38,094 bases of DNA from Bacteroidales bacterium (lineage in GTDB: Bacteria; Bacteroidota; Bacteroidia; Bacteroidales; WCHB1-69): positions 1-38,094 of the forward strand of contig JAGCVQ010000018.1 in the NCBI GenBank assembly GCA_017962275.1, in the 5' to 3' direction. Below are positions 18,518-25,779 of the stretch, piece after piece; within the stretch, counting starts at the first letter, position 1; every line of letters begins with the position of its first letter. Position numbers and translations under genes: made by a program. The notes under the pieces were generated by a model. The model was not told the origin of the DNA. It worked only from the letters and a program-made list of their open reading frames with translations, and made no database searches.

Positions 18518-19203
18518 TTATCTCATTTTCCTGTGCCAAACTGCGAACCACACCGTTGCCACCACCGCTGGAGCCGCCGTGTAGAAGCCGTCAGAACCTT
18601 CCACCAGCTCGTAGCCGGGAGTGGGGGAGGCATAGAAGAACCACATACCTATCGTGGCCCAGATCAAGGCCACCAGACCTTCAGTCACCATAGCCCCGTA
18701 AAAGACACGGCGACCCAAGCGCTCCGTCTTCATGCAGCGACCCATCAAGGGACTCTGCGTGGCATGGAAGCCCGATACGGCACCGCAGGCCACGGTGATG
18801 AAGAGGGCGGGGAAGATATGGTCGGTCCAATGGGCGGGATCTGCCTTTGCGCCCATGTTGTAGAAGTGCGTCCATAACTCGGGCAGATGCGGCATCTTGA
18901 CGAATAGCACCGCCGCCAGTGCCACAGCCATGAAAATCAGCGCCACAGCGAATACGGGATAGATTTTGCCGATAATCTTGTCGATGGGCAGCATCGTAGC
19001 TATGACATAGTAAGCGAAGATGATGATGACCCACATCATGGTGTCGCCGCCAATCAGATGCAGTATCGCTGCCGGAGAGTAAACAAACACGGTGCCTCGG
19101 CCGGCGTCACGCGGTCGTCGGGGCCAAATACCCGCTCCACGAAACGCCCATAGAACAAGTAGCCCAGAATCAGGACGGCGAGGCTAATGATAAAAGTAAT
19201 CAT
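18518..19203 (-). pseudogene. cstA: Decayed carbon starvation protein CstA
   Basis: The minus strand starts with a typical CstA N-terminus, MITFIISLAVLILGYLFYGR, to about codon 36 (GPDDRVTPAEA). At about 19090 the sequence jumps in another frame to a middle segment (VFVYSPAAIL..., MLPIDKIIGKIYPVFAVAL, GAVSGFHATQSPLM, GAMVTEGLVALIWA). The first frame ends at a stop near 19048. The normal stretch between these two parts, over 100 residues, is absent. After AAPAVVATV the sequence ends at once in WFAVWHRKMR, so the distal transmembrane region also seems deleted. Intact members are around 480-600 aa. The remnant (open part 18518-19090, 190 aa) is unlikely to work as the peptide or pyruvate transporter the family encodes. 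Confidence 0.85.
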
Positions 19204-19208
19204 AATAG

Positions 19209-19838
19209 TCAGAGAGTTGCTATCTTGTGGTGGATTTGCTCGGCGAGGAAGTTAGCCACGACTTCGGGCTGGAGGCCTGTGATGTTGAGGCAGGCGTGGT
19301 AGTTGCGGGCATCGTGGCGCGAGGTCTCGGCAACGTTGGTCACGAAGTTGTCGCGGGCAGTGTCGACTTTGTCAACGACCTTGGCGGCCTCCTCTATAGT
19401 GAGGTTCTGCTTTCGTGCGATGCGTGCGATGCGTGCGTCGTGGTCGGCGATGAGGAGCAGGTGTATGGCGTTGGGGTAGTTGCGGAAAATGTTGAATCCC
19501 GCACGGCCCACGATGATGCAGCTTTCCTTTTCGGCCAAGTCTTGCAGCAGTCGCTTTTCGGCGTAATAGACGCTTGTGGGCGTGGGGTCGGCAATGGCGC
19601 CGGTTTGATGGCTGACTGCGCCAAACTGCTGGTAGAAACGGCAGAAATCGCTCCACCAGTTGGCTTTTTGGGCCTTGACGCGGTCCAATTCCTCGAGGGT
19701 GATGCCAAACTGCTGCGCCACGGCCTCAAGCATGGTGCGACCATAGACTTTAATTCCAAGTTTTTCTCCTAATAAACGGGCGATTTCGCCGCCGCCCGTG
19801 CCGCATTCGCGGTTGATCGTGATGATGGTGTTGTTCAT
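19209..19838 (-). CDS. Cytidylate kinase-like family protein
   Basis: 209 aa, P-loop NTPase of the cytidylate-kinase-like family (PF13189 type). The start MNNTIITINRECGTGGGEIARLL holds the modified Walker A loop, followed by GIKVYGRTMLEAVAQQFGI. The second part has SCIIVGRAGFNIFRNYPNAIHLLLIAD and the Arg-rich lid DHDARIARIARKQNL. The phosphate acceptor is not established for this family. It starts the minus-strand unit with its own -7 box at 19888-19895 and is divergent from atoA. Confidence 0.88.
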   Translation of the reverse strand: MNNTIITINRECGTGGGEIARLLGEKLGIKVYGRTMLEAVAQQFGITLEELDRVKAQKANWWSDFCRFYQQFGAVSHQTGAIADPTPTSVYYAEKRLLQDLAEKESCIIVGRAGFNIFRNYPNAIHLLLIADHDARIARIARKQNLTIEEAAKVVDKVDTARDNFVTNVAETSRHDARNYHACLNITGLQPEVVANFLAEQIHHKIATL

Positions 19839-19887
19839 AATATCTGATTAATTTTGTCTGCAATAAAAAGTTGATTTTTCACCTGCG

Positions 19888-19895
19888 CAAAAGTA
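19888..19895 (-). promoter_or_regulatory. -7 box (TACTTTTG) for the cytidylate kinase-like gene
   Basis: Minus-strand TACTTTTG followed by CGC, matching TAnnTTTG, 50 bp before the ATG at 19838. It belongs to a divergent promoter pair with the atoA promoter. Confidence 0.65.
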
Positions 19896-19951
19896 CAAAT
19901 TATTTTTATTGTTCTAAAACAAGTGCGTTTTTTTGAAAAAAAGCAAGGGTG

Positions 19952-19981
19952 TTTGTGGAGAGAATATTTTTTGTATTTTTG
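19952..19981 (+). promoter_or_regulatory. atoA promoter with -33 TTTG and -7 TATTTTTG
   Basis: TTTG at 19952-19955 and TATTTTTG at 19974-19981 are 18 bp apart, close to the Bacteroidota consensus spacing. The box is followed by CGG. The atoA ATG is at 20024. Confidence 0.75.
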
Positions 19982-20023
19982 CGGATTGTTTTAGAATAGG
20001 AATTTCATTAATTATATTGCAAT

Positions 20024-20686
20024 ATGGACAAAAATCAAATGAGAGAAATTATCGCCAAGAGAGTTGCGAAAGAACTCAAAGATGGCGATGTGGTGAATTT
20101 GGGAATCGGTCTGCCGACTATGGTTCCGAACTATCTGCCTAAGAATGTGAACGTTATCCTGCAATCGGAGAACGGTTTGCTCGGTATGGGGCCCACACCC
20201 GCCGAAGGTCAGGAAGACGACAACCTCGTGAATTCCGGCGGCGGTTACATCACCGCTCAACCCGGCGCTGTCTCCTTCAGCTCCGCCGATTCTTTCAGCA
20301 TCATCCGCGGCGGTCACGTCGATGTGACGGTCCTCGGTGCCATGCAAGTCGATGAAGAGGGCGACCTCGCCAACTGGATGATCCCCGGCAAGTTGACCCC
20401 CGGTATGGGTGGTGCTATGGACCTGCTCGTGGGTGCCCGCAAGGTAATCCTCGCCATGGAACACACCCAGAAGGGCAATCCCAAGATTCTGCATAAGTGC
20501 AACTTACCTCTCACCGCCAAAGGCCAGGTGAACCTCATTGTCACCGAAATGGGCGTGATGGAAGTCACCGACAAAGGCATCGTCTTAACGGAAATCTATC
20601 CTGAATTCACGGTCGAGGATGTTCAGGCAGCCACCGGGGCTACGCTGATTATTTCCCCGAACTTGAAGAAGATGGAGATTGATTAG
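20024..20686 (+). CDS. atoA: CoA-transferase subunit beta (AtoA type)
   Basis: 220 aa, beta subunit of a family I CoA-transferase. VNLGIGLPTMVPNYLP and the catalytic loop SENGLLGMGP, with the glutamate that forms the glutamyl-CoA intermediate, are present. So are the GGYITAQPGAVSF and GMGGAMDLLVGARKVI motifs. It needs an alpha subunit; none is adjacent, and the plausible partner is at 2310-2954. It opens the cluster with acyl-CoA dehydrogenase and Etf genes, as expected for the last step of butyrate formation (butyryl-CoA:acetate exchange). The direct biochemical substrate is inferred. The stop codon overlaps a short heptamer array, and a hairpin element separates it from the next gene. Confidence 0.92.
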   Translation: MDKNQMREIIAKRVAKELKDGDVVNLGIGLPTMVPNYLPKNVNVILQSENGLLGMGPTPAEGQEDDNLVNSGGGYITAQPGAVSFSSADSFSIIRGGHVDVTVLGAMQVDEEGDLANWMIPGKLTPGMGGAMDLLVGARKVILAMEHTQKGNPKILHKCNLPLTAKGQVNLIVTEMGVMEVTDKGIVLTEIYPEFTVEDVQAATGATLIISPNLKKMEID

Positions 20687-20713
20687 TTAGCAGTTAGTAG
20701 TTAGCAGTTAATC
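20686..20713. repeat. Heptamer array GTTAGCA/GTTAGTA after atoA
   Basis: Units GTTAGCA, GTTAGTA, GTTAGCA and GTTAATC follow without gap from 20686, the last base of the atoA stop codon. Confidence 0.65.
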
Positions 20714-20722
20714 CTTGAGCAG

Positions 20723-20782
20723 TCCCGGAGGGACAAAATTTTATTAACCCCATACAAGCGACGAACGAGCGCAGTGTGGGGT
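20723..20782 (+). promoter_or_regulatory. Two-hairpin intergenic element between atoA and acyl-CoA dehydrogenase gene
   Basis: TCCC (20723-20726) pairs with GGGA (20730-20733). ACCCCATAC (20747-20755) then pairs with GTGTGGGGT (20774-20782) in a 9-bp stem including one T-G pair. The loop can form an inner GCG/CGC pair. No T-run follows, so it is not a plain terminator. It may process or stabilise the mRNA, or be a mobile intergenic repeat. Confidence 0.55.
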
Positions 20783-20820
20783 AGGACAGAACGAATAAAC
20801 AATTAACAAATAAAGAAACT

Positions 20821-21960
20821 ATGGATTTTGGTTTTTCGAAGAGAGAAGAACTCTTTTTACAAATGATCCGCGAGTTTGCGGAGAACGAGGTCAAGCCGCT
20901 CGCCGCAGAAGTGGATGAGCAAGAGCGTTTCCCGATGGAGACGGTCGAGAAAATGGCCAAGATAGGAATCATGGGCATCCCTGTGCCGGTGGAATACGGC
21001 GGACAGGGCGGCACCAACCAGATGTACTCCATGGCCGTGGAGGAGCTCTCCCGCGTGTGCGCCACCACCGGTGTCATCGTGTCGGCTCACACCTCGCTGT
21101 GTATCAACCCGATACTCGAATACGGTACGGAAGAACAAAAGATGAAATATGTGCCGAAGTTGGCTGCCGGCGAATGGATCGGCGCTTTCGGTCTCACGGA
21201 ACCCAACGCCGGTACGGACGCTGCCATGCAGCAGACGACCGCCGTCTTGGACGGTGACGAGTGGGTGCTCAACGGCACGAAGATCTTCATCACCAACGCC
21301 GGTTATGCGCACGTGTATGTGGTGATGGCTATGACGAACAAGGAATTGGGTACCAAGGGCATCTCCGCCTTCATCGTGGAGAAGGGCACCCCCGGATTCT
21401 CCATCGGCAAGAAGGAGAAGAAGATGGGTATCCGCGGTTCCGCCACCTGCGAGCTGATTTTCGAAAACTGCCGCATCCCGAAGGAGAACCTCCTCGGCGA
21501 ACAAGGCAAGGGCTTCAAAATCGCGATGAACACGCTGAACGGCGGCCGTATCGGTATCGCCGCTCAAGCCCTCGGTATCGCACAAGGTGCTTTGGATGAG
21601 ACTGTTAAGTACACGAAAGAACGTAAACAGTTCGGCAAGCCTATCGGCGCTTTCCAGAACACGCAGTTCCAGCTGGCCAACTTGGATGCCAAGATTCAGG
21701 CCGCCCGTCTGCTCGTGCGCGAGGCTTCTTACAACAAAGACATGCACAAACCTTACGCGGTGGAGGCCGCTCGTTGCAAGCTGTTCGCCGCGGAAACCGC
21801 TATGGAGGTGACCACCAAGGCTGTCCAGTTCCACGGCGGTTACGGTTACACCCGCGAGTACCCGGTGGAGCGCATGATGCGTGACGCCAAGATCACCGAA
21901 ATCTACGAAGGCACTTCTGAAGTGCAACGCATGGTGATTGCCGGAAATCTTTTCAAATAA
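20821..21960 (+). CDS. bcd: Acyl-CoA dehydrogenase, short-chain (butyryl-CoA dehydrogenase-like)
   Basis: 379 aa, flavoprotein of the acyl-CoA dehydrogenase family at typical length. The N-terminal helical domain starts MDFGFSKREELFLQMIREFAENEV. The FAD/substrate segment has GAFGLTEPNAGTDA and the beta domain KIFITNAGYAHVYVV. The catalytic base is the glutamate in ITEIYEGTSEVQRMVIAG near the C-terminus. With EtfBA directly behind, it should reduce crotonyl-CoA to butyryl-CoA with FAD-bound electrons. The ATG at 20821 follows a 134-bp gap holding a hairpin element; the downstream etfB begins after 18 bp. Oxidation of short-chain acyl-CoA is the other possible direction. Confidence 0.92.
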   Translation: MDFGFSKREELFLQMIREFAENEVKPLAAEVDEQERFPMETVEKMAKIGIMGIPVPVEYGGQGGTNQMYSMAVEELSRVCATTGVIVSAHTSLCINPILEYGTEEQKMKYVPKLAAGEWIGAFGLTEPNAGTDAAMQQTTAVLDGDEWVLNGTKIFITNAGYAHVYVVMAMTNKELGTKGISAFIVEKGTPGFSIGKKEKKMGIRGSATCELIFENCRIPKENLLGEQGKGFKIAMNTLNGGRIGIAAQALGIAQGALDETVKYTKERKQFGKPIGAFQNTQFQLANLDAKIQAARLLVREASYNKDMHKPYAVEAARCKLFAAETAMEVTTKAVQFHGGYGYTREYPVERMMRDAKITEIYEGTSEVQRMVIAGNLFK

Positions 21961-21978
21961 TCAAGAATATAGAACATT

Positions 21979-22758
21979 ATGAATATAGTAGTTTGTATCA
22001 AACAAGTTCCGAACACGAACGAAATCAAGATCAATCCCGAAACCGGGACATTGATCCGCGACGGCGTGCCCAGCATCATGAACCCCGATGACAAGGGCGG
22101 CCTCGAAATGGCCCTGCGCCTGAAAGACCAGTACGGTGCAAACGTCACCGTCATCACCATGGGTCCGCCGCAAGCCGACGCTATCCTCCGCGAAGCCTTC
22201 GCTATGGGTGCCGACCGCGCCATCCTGCTCACCGACCGCAAGTTCGCCGGTGCCGATACACTGGCCACCTCTTACGCTTTGGCCGGTGCCATCAAGACCC
22301 TCGACTATGACTTGATTATTGCCGGTCGTCAGGCTATCGACGGCGACACCGCGCAAGTAGCTCCTGAAATGGCTGAGCATCTGGGACTTCCGCAAGTTTC
22401 CTACACCATTGACCTCAAATACAACAACGGTCTTTGCACCGTGAAGAAAGAGACCGAAGAGGGTTACCAAATCCTCGAAGTTCCCACGCCGTGCGTGCTT
22501 ACCGTGCTGGCTACTGCCAACAAACCGCGCTATATGAGCGTGAAGGGCATCATGGAAGCCTTCGACAAGGAGGTGGAAATCTGGACCGCCGACAAGATCG
22601 ACGTCGATCCTAACCGCTTGGGTCTTAAAGGTTCCCCGACACGCGTGAAGAAATCCTTCACCAAGCCCCAGAAAACGCCTGGCCAGGTCTATGAAGTGGA
22701 TGCAGAAGAGGCTGTCGGTATTATCATCAGCAAACTGAAAGAAAAATTCATCATCTAA
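21979..22758 (+). CDS. etfB: Electron transfer flavoprotein subunit beta
   Basis: 259 aa, adenine-nucleotide alpha-hydrolase fold typical of EtfB. The start MNIVVCIKQVPNTNEIKINPETG, the conserved NPDDKGGLEMALRLKD, and DLIIAGRQAIDGDTAQVAPEMAEHLGLP all fit. It forms a heterodimer with EtfA and passes electrons between the dehydrogenase and a redox partner. Whether the pair is electron-bifurcating (NADH to ferredoxin and crotonyl-CoA) needs structure-based checking of the FAD site and cannot be decided here. 18-bp gaps on both sides indicate an operon. Confidence 0.95.
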   Translation: MNIVVCIKQVPNTNEIKINPETGTLIRDGVPSIMNPDDKGGLEMALRLKDQYGANVTVITMGPPQADAILREAFAMGADRAILLTDRKFAGADTLATSYALAGAIKTLDYDLIIAGRQAIDGDTAQVAPEMAEHLGLPQVSYTIDLKYNNGLCTVKKETEEGYQILEVPTPCVLTVLATANKPRYMSVKGIMEAFDKEVEIWTADKIDVDPNRLGLKGSPTRVKKSFTKPQKTPGQVYEVDAEEAVGIIISKLKEKFII

Positions 22759-22776
22759 CCCAAAATCAACAGAAAA

Positions 22777-23787
22777 ATGGAAAAAACCGATTATAAAAAC
22801 GTATTTGTATTCGCAGAACAACGCGATGGTGTCATCCAATCTGTTGCATTGGAGTTGCTCGGTAAAGCCCATGAACTGGCTGGTATTCTGAACGAGAAGG
22901 TGGTGGCTGTCCTTCCTGGACACAATATCTCCAAACATGCTCAGATGCTCATCGAATACGGCGCTGACGAAGTGATTTGCATCGATGAGCCCGAATTGAA
23001 GGATTACCTTACAGAACAATACGCACAGACCATCACTCAAGTGGTGAACAAGTTCAAACCCAGCATCTTGATGATTGGCGCTACCACCATCGGTCGTGAC
23101 CTCGGTCCTCGTTTGGCTGCCCGTCTCACCACCGGTCTCACCGCCGACTGTACCCGTTTGGAGATTTCCGAAGAGGGTGAGCTGATGATGACCCGTCCCG
23201 CTTTCGGCGGCAACCTGATGGCTACGATTATGTGTACGGAACACCGTCCGCAGATGTCCACCGTGCGTCCGGGCGTGATGCAGAAGATGCAGCGCGACAC
23301 CAACCGCAAGGGCAATGTCATCACCTTCAAACCCGAATTCGACAAGAGCAAGTTCCTTGTCCGCATGGTCGAGAACGTGAAGGTCGATAAGGGCAAAGTG
23401 GATATCACCGACGCGAAGGTGCTCGTTTCCGGTGGCCGTGGTGTTGGTTGCAAGGAAGGCTTCGAGAAACTGCAAGCGCTCGCCAACGTCTTCCCGAACG
23501 CGGAGGTTTCCTCTTCCCGTGCTATGGTGGATGCCGGCATCATCGACCACGACCGTCAGGTGGGTCAGACCGGCAAGACCGTGCGTCCGAATCTCTATTT
23601 CGCCCTCGGTATCTCCGGTGCCATCCAGCATTTGGCCGGCATGGAGGAATCCGACTTCATCATCGCCGTCAACAAGGACAAATTCGCACCTATCTTCACG
23701 GTTGCTGACCTCGGTGTCGTTTGCGACCTGAACAAGGTGGTGCCGCTGTTGACCACGCGATTAGCGTCCGAAATCGAGAAAAAATAA
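22777..23787 (+). CDS. etfA: Electron transfer flavoprotein subunit alpha
   Basis: 336 aa. The N-terminal domain contains [33 protein letters not shown]. The C-terminal FAD-binding domain has VSGGRGVG, then [20 protein letters not shown] and [20 protein letters not shown], ending [20 protein letters not shown]. All are signatures of EtfA. It is the last gene of the butyryl-CoA unit. A nested inverted repeat lies directly after its stop at 23787. Confidence 0.95.
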   Translation: MEKTDYKNVFVFAEQRDGVIQSVALELLGKAHELAGILNEKVVAVLPGHNISKHAQMLIEYGADEVICIDEPELKDYLTEQYAQTITQVVNKFKPSILMIGATTIGRDLGPRLAARLTTGLTADCTRLEISEEGELMMTRPAFGGNLMATIMCTEHRPQMSTVRPGVMQKMQRDTNRKGNVITFKPEFDKSKFLVRMVENVKVDKGKVDITDAKVLVSGGRGVGCKEGFEKLQALANVFPNAEVSSSRAMVDAGIIDHDRQVGQTGKTVRPNLYFALGISGAIQHLAGMEESDFIIAVNKDKFAPIFTVADLGVVCDLNKVVPLLTTRLASEIEKK

Positions 23788-23798
23788 CGATTTTCCCC

Positions 23799-23853
23799 TT
23801 GTAGGGCTGTCGCAATGCGGCAGCCCTACATTCGCAATGCGACAGCCCTACAA
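23799..23853. repeat. Nested three-arm inverted repeat after etfA
   Basis: TTGTAGGGCTGTCGCA (23799-23814) is an exact inverted match of the arm at 23838-23853. A third, middle arm (TGCGGCAGCCCTACA, 23816-23830) can also pair with the first, with one mismatch-like G-T. Two alternative hairpins result. It lies between etfA and lolD and may end or process the upstream mRNA. The AGGGCTGTCGCA word resembles a dispersed palindromic repeat. Confidence 0.75.
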
Positions 23854-23862
23854 TAAATAAAT

Positions 23863-24513
23863 ATGATTGAGGTCAAAGAAATCGAAAAGAGCTACGGCAG
23901 CCTGCAGGTCTTGAAAAAGGTCTCGCTGTCGATTGAGAACAGCAAAGTGGTGACGATTGTCGGTCCTTCCGGGGCCGGCAAATCCACGTTGTTGCATATC
24001 ATCGGCACGTTAGACAAGGCTGACAAGGGCGAGGTGGTGATTGACGGTGTGAATCTCAACAGCCTGTCTGATGACAAGTTGGCAGAGTTCCGCAATCAGC
24101 ACATCGGTTTCGTGTATCAGTTCCACCATCTCTTGCCCGAATTCACGGCGTTGGAGAATGTGGCCATGCCCGCGCTTATTGCTGGGAAGAGCCGAAAGGA
24201 TTCCTTTAAGAGAGCTCAAGAACTTCTTGATTTTCTGAAACTTTCGGATAGGGTAGGGCATAAGCCCGCCCAACTCTCCGGAGGTGAACAGCAGCGCGTT
24301 TCCGTGGCCCGAGCCCTGATGAACAATCCTGAGCTCATCCTCGCCGACGAGCCCTCCGGTAACCTCGACACTGAGAACGCCCGCAAGCTCCACGACCTTT
24401 TCTTTGTCCTTCGCGACACCTTCAAACAGACCTTCATCATCGTCACGCACAACGAAGAGCTGGCGCAACTGTCGGATCGGAAAATTGTGCTGCAAGACGG
24501 AAGGGTGATGTGA
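23863..24513 (+). CDS. lolD: LolD-type ABC transporter ATPase
   Basis: 216 aa, ATPase of the LolD/MacB/FtsE group. Walker A is [11 protein letters not shown]-loop [18 protein letters not shown], signature [15 protein letters not shown] and Walker [13 protein letters not shown], with the switch histidine in [26 protein letters not shown] is typical of LolD, which with the LolCE permease releases lipoproteins from the inner membrane for sorting to the outer membrane. No permease gene is next to it, as is often seen in Bacteroidota. The following gene encodes a lipoprotein, but that is likely coincidental. Confidence 0.9.
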   Translation: MIEVKEIEKSYGSLQVLKKVSLSIENSKVVTIVGPSGAGKSTLLHIIGTLDKADKGEVVIDGVNLNSLSDDKLAEFRNQHIGFVYQFHHLLPEFTALENVAMPALIAGKSRKDSFKRAQELLDFLKLSDRVGHKPAQLSGGEQQRVSVARALMNNPELILADEPSGNLDTENARKLHDLFFVLRDTFKQTFIIVTHNEELAQLSDRKIVLQDGRVM

Positions 24514-24589
24514 GACGTAAGACGTATGACTTATGATTTATGATTTTGGAGAATTTCAAAAGTCACAAGTCATAAATCACAAATCAAAA
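24514..24589. repeat. Inverted pair of heptamer arrays between lolD and the lipoprotein gene
   Basis: Left arm: GACGTAA, GACGTAT, GACTTAT, GATTTAT, GATTTTG (24514-24548), overlapping the lolD stop region. Right arm: GTCACAA, GTCATAA, ATCACAA, ATCAAAA (24562-24589). The arms are imperfect reverse complements, so the transcript can fold into a long bulged hairpin with a 13-nt loop. Confidence 0.65.
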
Positions 24590-24598
24590 ACAAAAAAA

Positions 24599-25198
24599 AT
24601 GAAACTATTAAAGAAAACCCTAACCGTTATCTTCATCTCCTGTACGCTGCTGTTCCTTGGCGGGTGTGGGCTTGCGCAGCTGATCAACATTATCAATTGC
24701 AAGTTCAGTCTGGCTAACATCAACAACATCACATGGGCTGGCATTAATCTGAGTAATATTAAGAGTATCAGTGATTTGCAATGGTCGGATTTGCAAAAGG
24801 CGTATCAGGCCATCAAGAACAAAGATTTCAAGATAGGCTGTAACGTGAATGTCAATGCGAAAAACGAGACCGAGAAGCCGGCCAAGTTGTGCGCCTACGA
24901 TTACGACGTTCTTTTGGAGGGATCCCCTATAGCCCAGGGCAGTAGTGCCACGCAGACGACGATCATCAATCCGAATAGTACCGCGCTGATCCATGTCCCG
25001 CTCAGTATGGACCTCTACAACATTTTCAAGAACGGCGATGCGAAGAATGTCATCAATCTTGCTCGCAACTTGATGGACTACGGCAACGGCACCGAATCCA
25101 ATGTGAAGGTGAAGTTCACCCCCTACGTCAATACCGCGAATGGCGCGGGCAAGGGTGTGAAGCTGCCGACCATCACCTTAAACAAAACTTTTCAGTAA
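24599..25198 (+). CDS. LEA14-like (WHy domain) lipoprotein
   Basis: 199 aa from the ATG at 24599; the frame is open further up but runs through the repeat array. The signal MKLLKKTLTVIFISCTLLFLGGC ends in a lipobox (LGGC). The mature part is a LEA type 2 / WHy beta-sandwich: FKIGCNVNVNAKNETEKPAKLCAYDYDVLLEGSPIAQG followed by NPNSTALIHVPLSM (conserved strand and turn). Such proteins are thought to stabilise other proteins or membranes under stress; no enzymatic role is expected. It is 12 bp ahead of the DUF4293 gene. Confidence 0.85.
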   Translation: MKLLKKTLTVIFISCTLLFLGGCGLAQLINIINCKFSLANINNITWAGINLSNIKSISDLQWSDLQKAYQAIKNKDFKIGCNVNVNAKNETEKPAKLCAYDYDVLLEGSPIAQGSSATQTTIINPNSTALIHVPLSMDLYNIFKNGDAKNVINLARNLMDYGNGTESNVKVKFTPYVNTANGAGKGVKLPTITLNKTFQ

Positions 25199-25210
25199 AA
25201 ACCAAAACGT

Positions 25211-25696
25211 ATGATTCAAAGAGTTCAATCGATCTTTTTATTGATCGCGACTATCATCCCTATCGTGCTGATTTTCATTCCGTTCGGTTATGTTGATACC
25301 GAGCTGGCGCGATATGTCTATAACTCCATTTCCCTGAAGGAGATGTGTCCCGACGGCGTGTCGGTCATCCGACTTTACTATCTGGCGTTCTGCCTCGTGC
25401 TGACCGCCGCCATGTCCGGTTTCGCCCTGTTTCGTTACAAAAACCGCGTGAAACAGATGCAGACGGTCTCTTTCACCATGATTATCTTCCTGATTACATT
25501 GTTGTTGGTGTTGTGGATTTGTCCTGACATCGTGTTCAAGAAATTCTTCTCCGCCCGGATGGAGGATTACCAGTTCACCTTCAACACCGTGCCGTTGCTG
25601 ACGATGATCGTCATTGAGGCGGTGTGTCTGTTCTTCGCGAATCGCTTCATCAAGAAAGACGAGGAGTTGGTTCGCTCCGCCGACAGACTGCGCTAA
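25211..25696 (+). CDS. DUF4293 family membrane protein
   Basis: 161 aa with four predicted TM helices (about 7-24, 53-72, 86-106, 127-146). The start MIQRVQSIFLLIATIIPI and the length are characteristic of the DUF4293 family, which is largely restricted to Bacteroidota. It is an inner-membrane protein of unknown role. It ends in front of a rho-independent terminator at 25720-25755. Confidence 0.9.
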   Translation: MIQRVQSIFLLIATIIPIVLIFIPFGYVDTELARYVYNSISLKEMCPDGVSVIRLYYLAFCLVLTAAMSGFALFRYKNRVKQMQTVSFTMIIFLITLLLVLWICPDIVFKKFFSARMEDYQFTFNTVPLLTMIVIEAVCLFFANRFIKKDEELVRSADRLR

Positions 25697-25719
25697 ACAC
25701 TAACGGTTCCAATACAATT

Positions 25720-25755
25720 AATTCCCCTTGCTGTTATGGCTTGGGGGATTTTTTT
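25720..25755 (+). terminator. Rho-independent terminator after the DUF4293 gene
   Basis: AATTCCCC (25720-25727) pairs with GGGGGATT (25743-25750) and a T-run continues to 25755. It separates the plus-strand unit from the convergent helicase gene that ends at 25780. Confidence 0.75.
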
Positions 25756-25779
25756 ACATTGAAACTCCTTACGGATGCT

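Noticed and set aside
21961-23631. Long open frame (556 aa) on the minus strand opposite etfB and etfA
   Set aside because: Both Etf genes are clear on the plus strand; the opposite translation is His/Val/Asp-rich, typical of a shadow frame.
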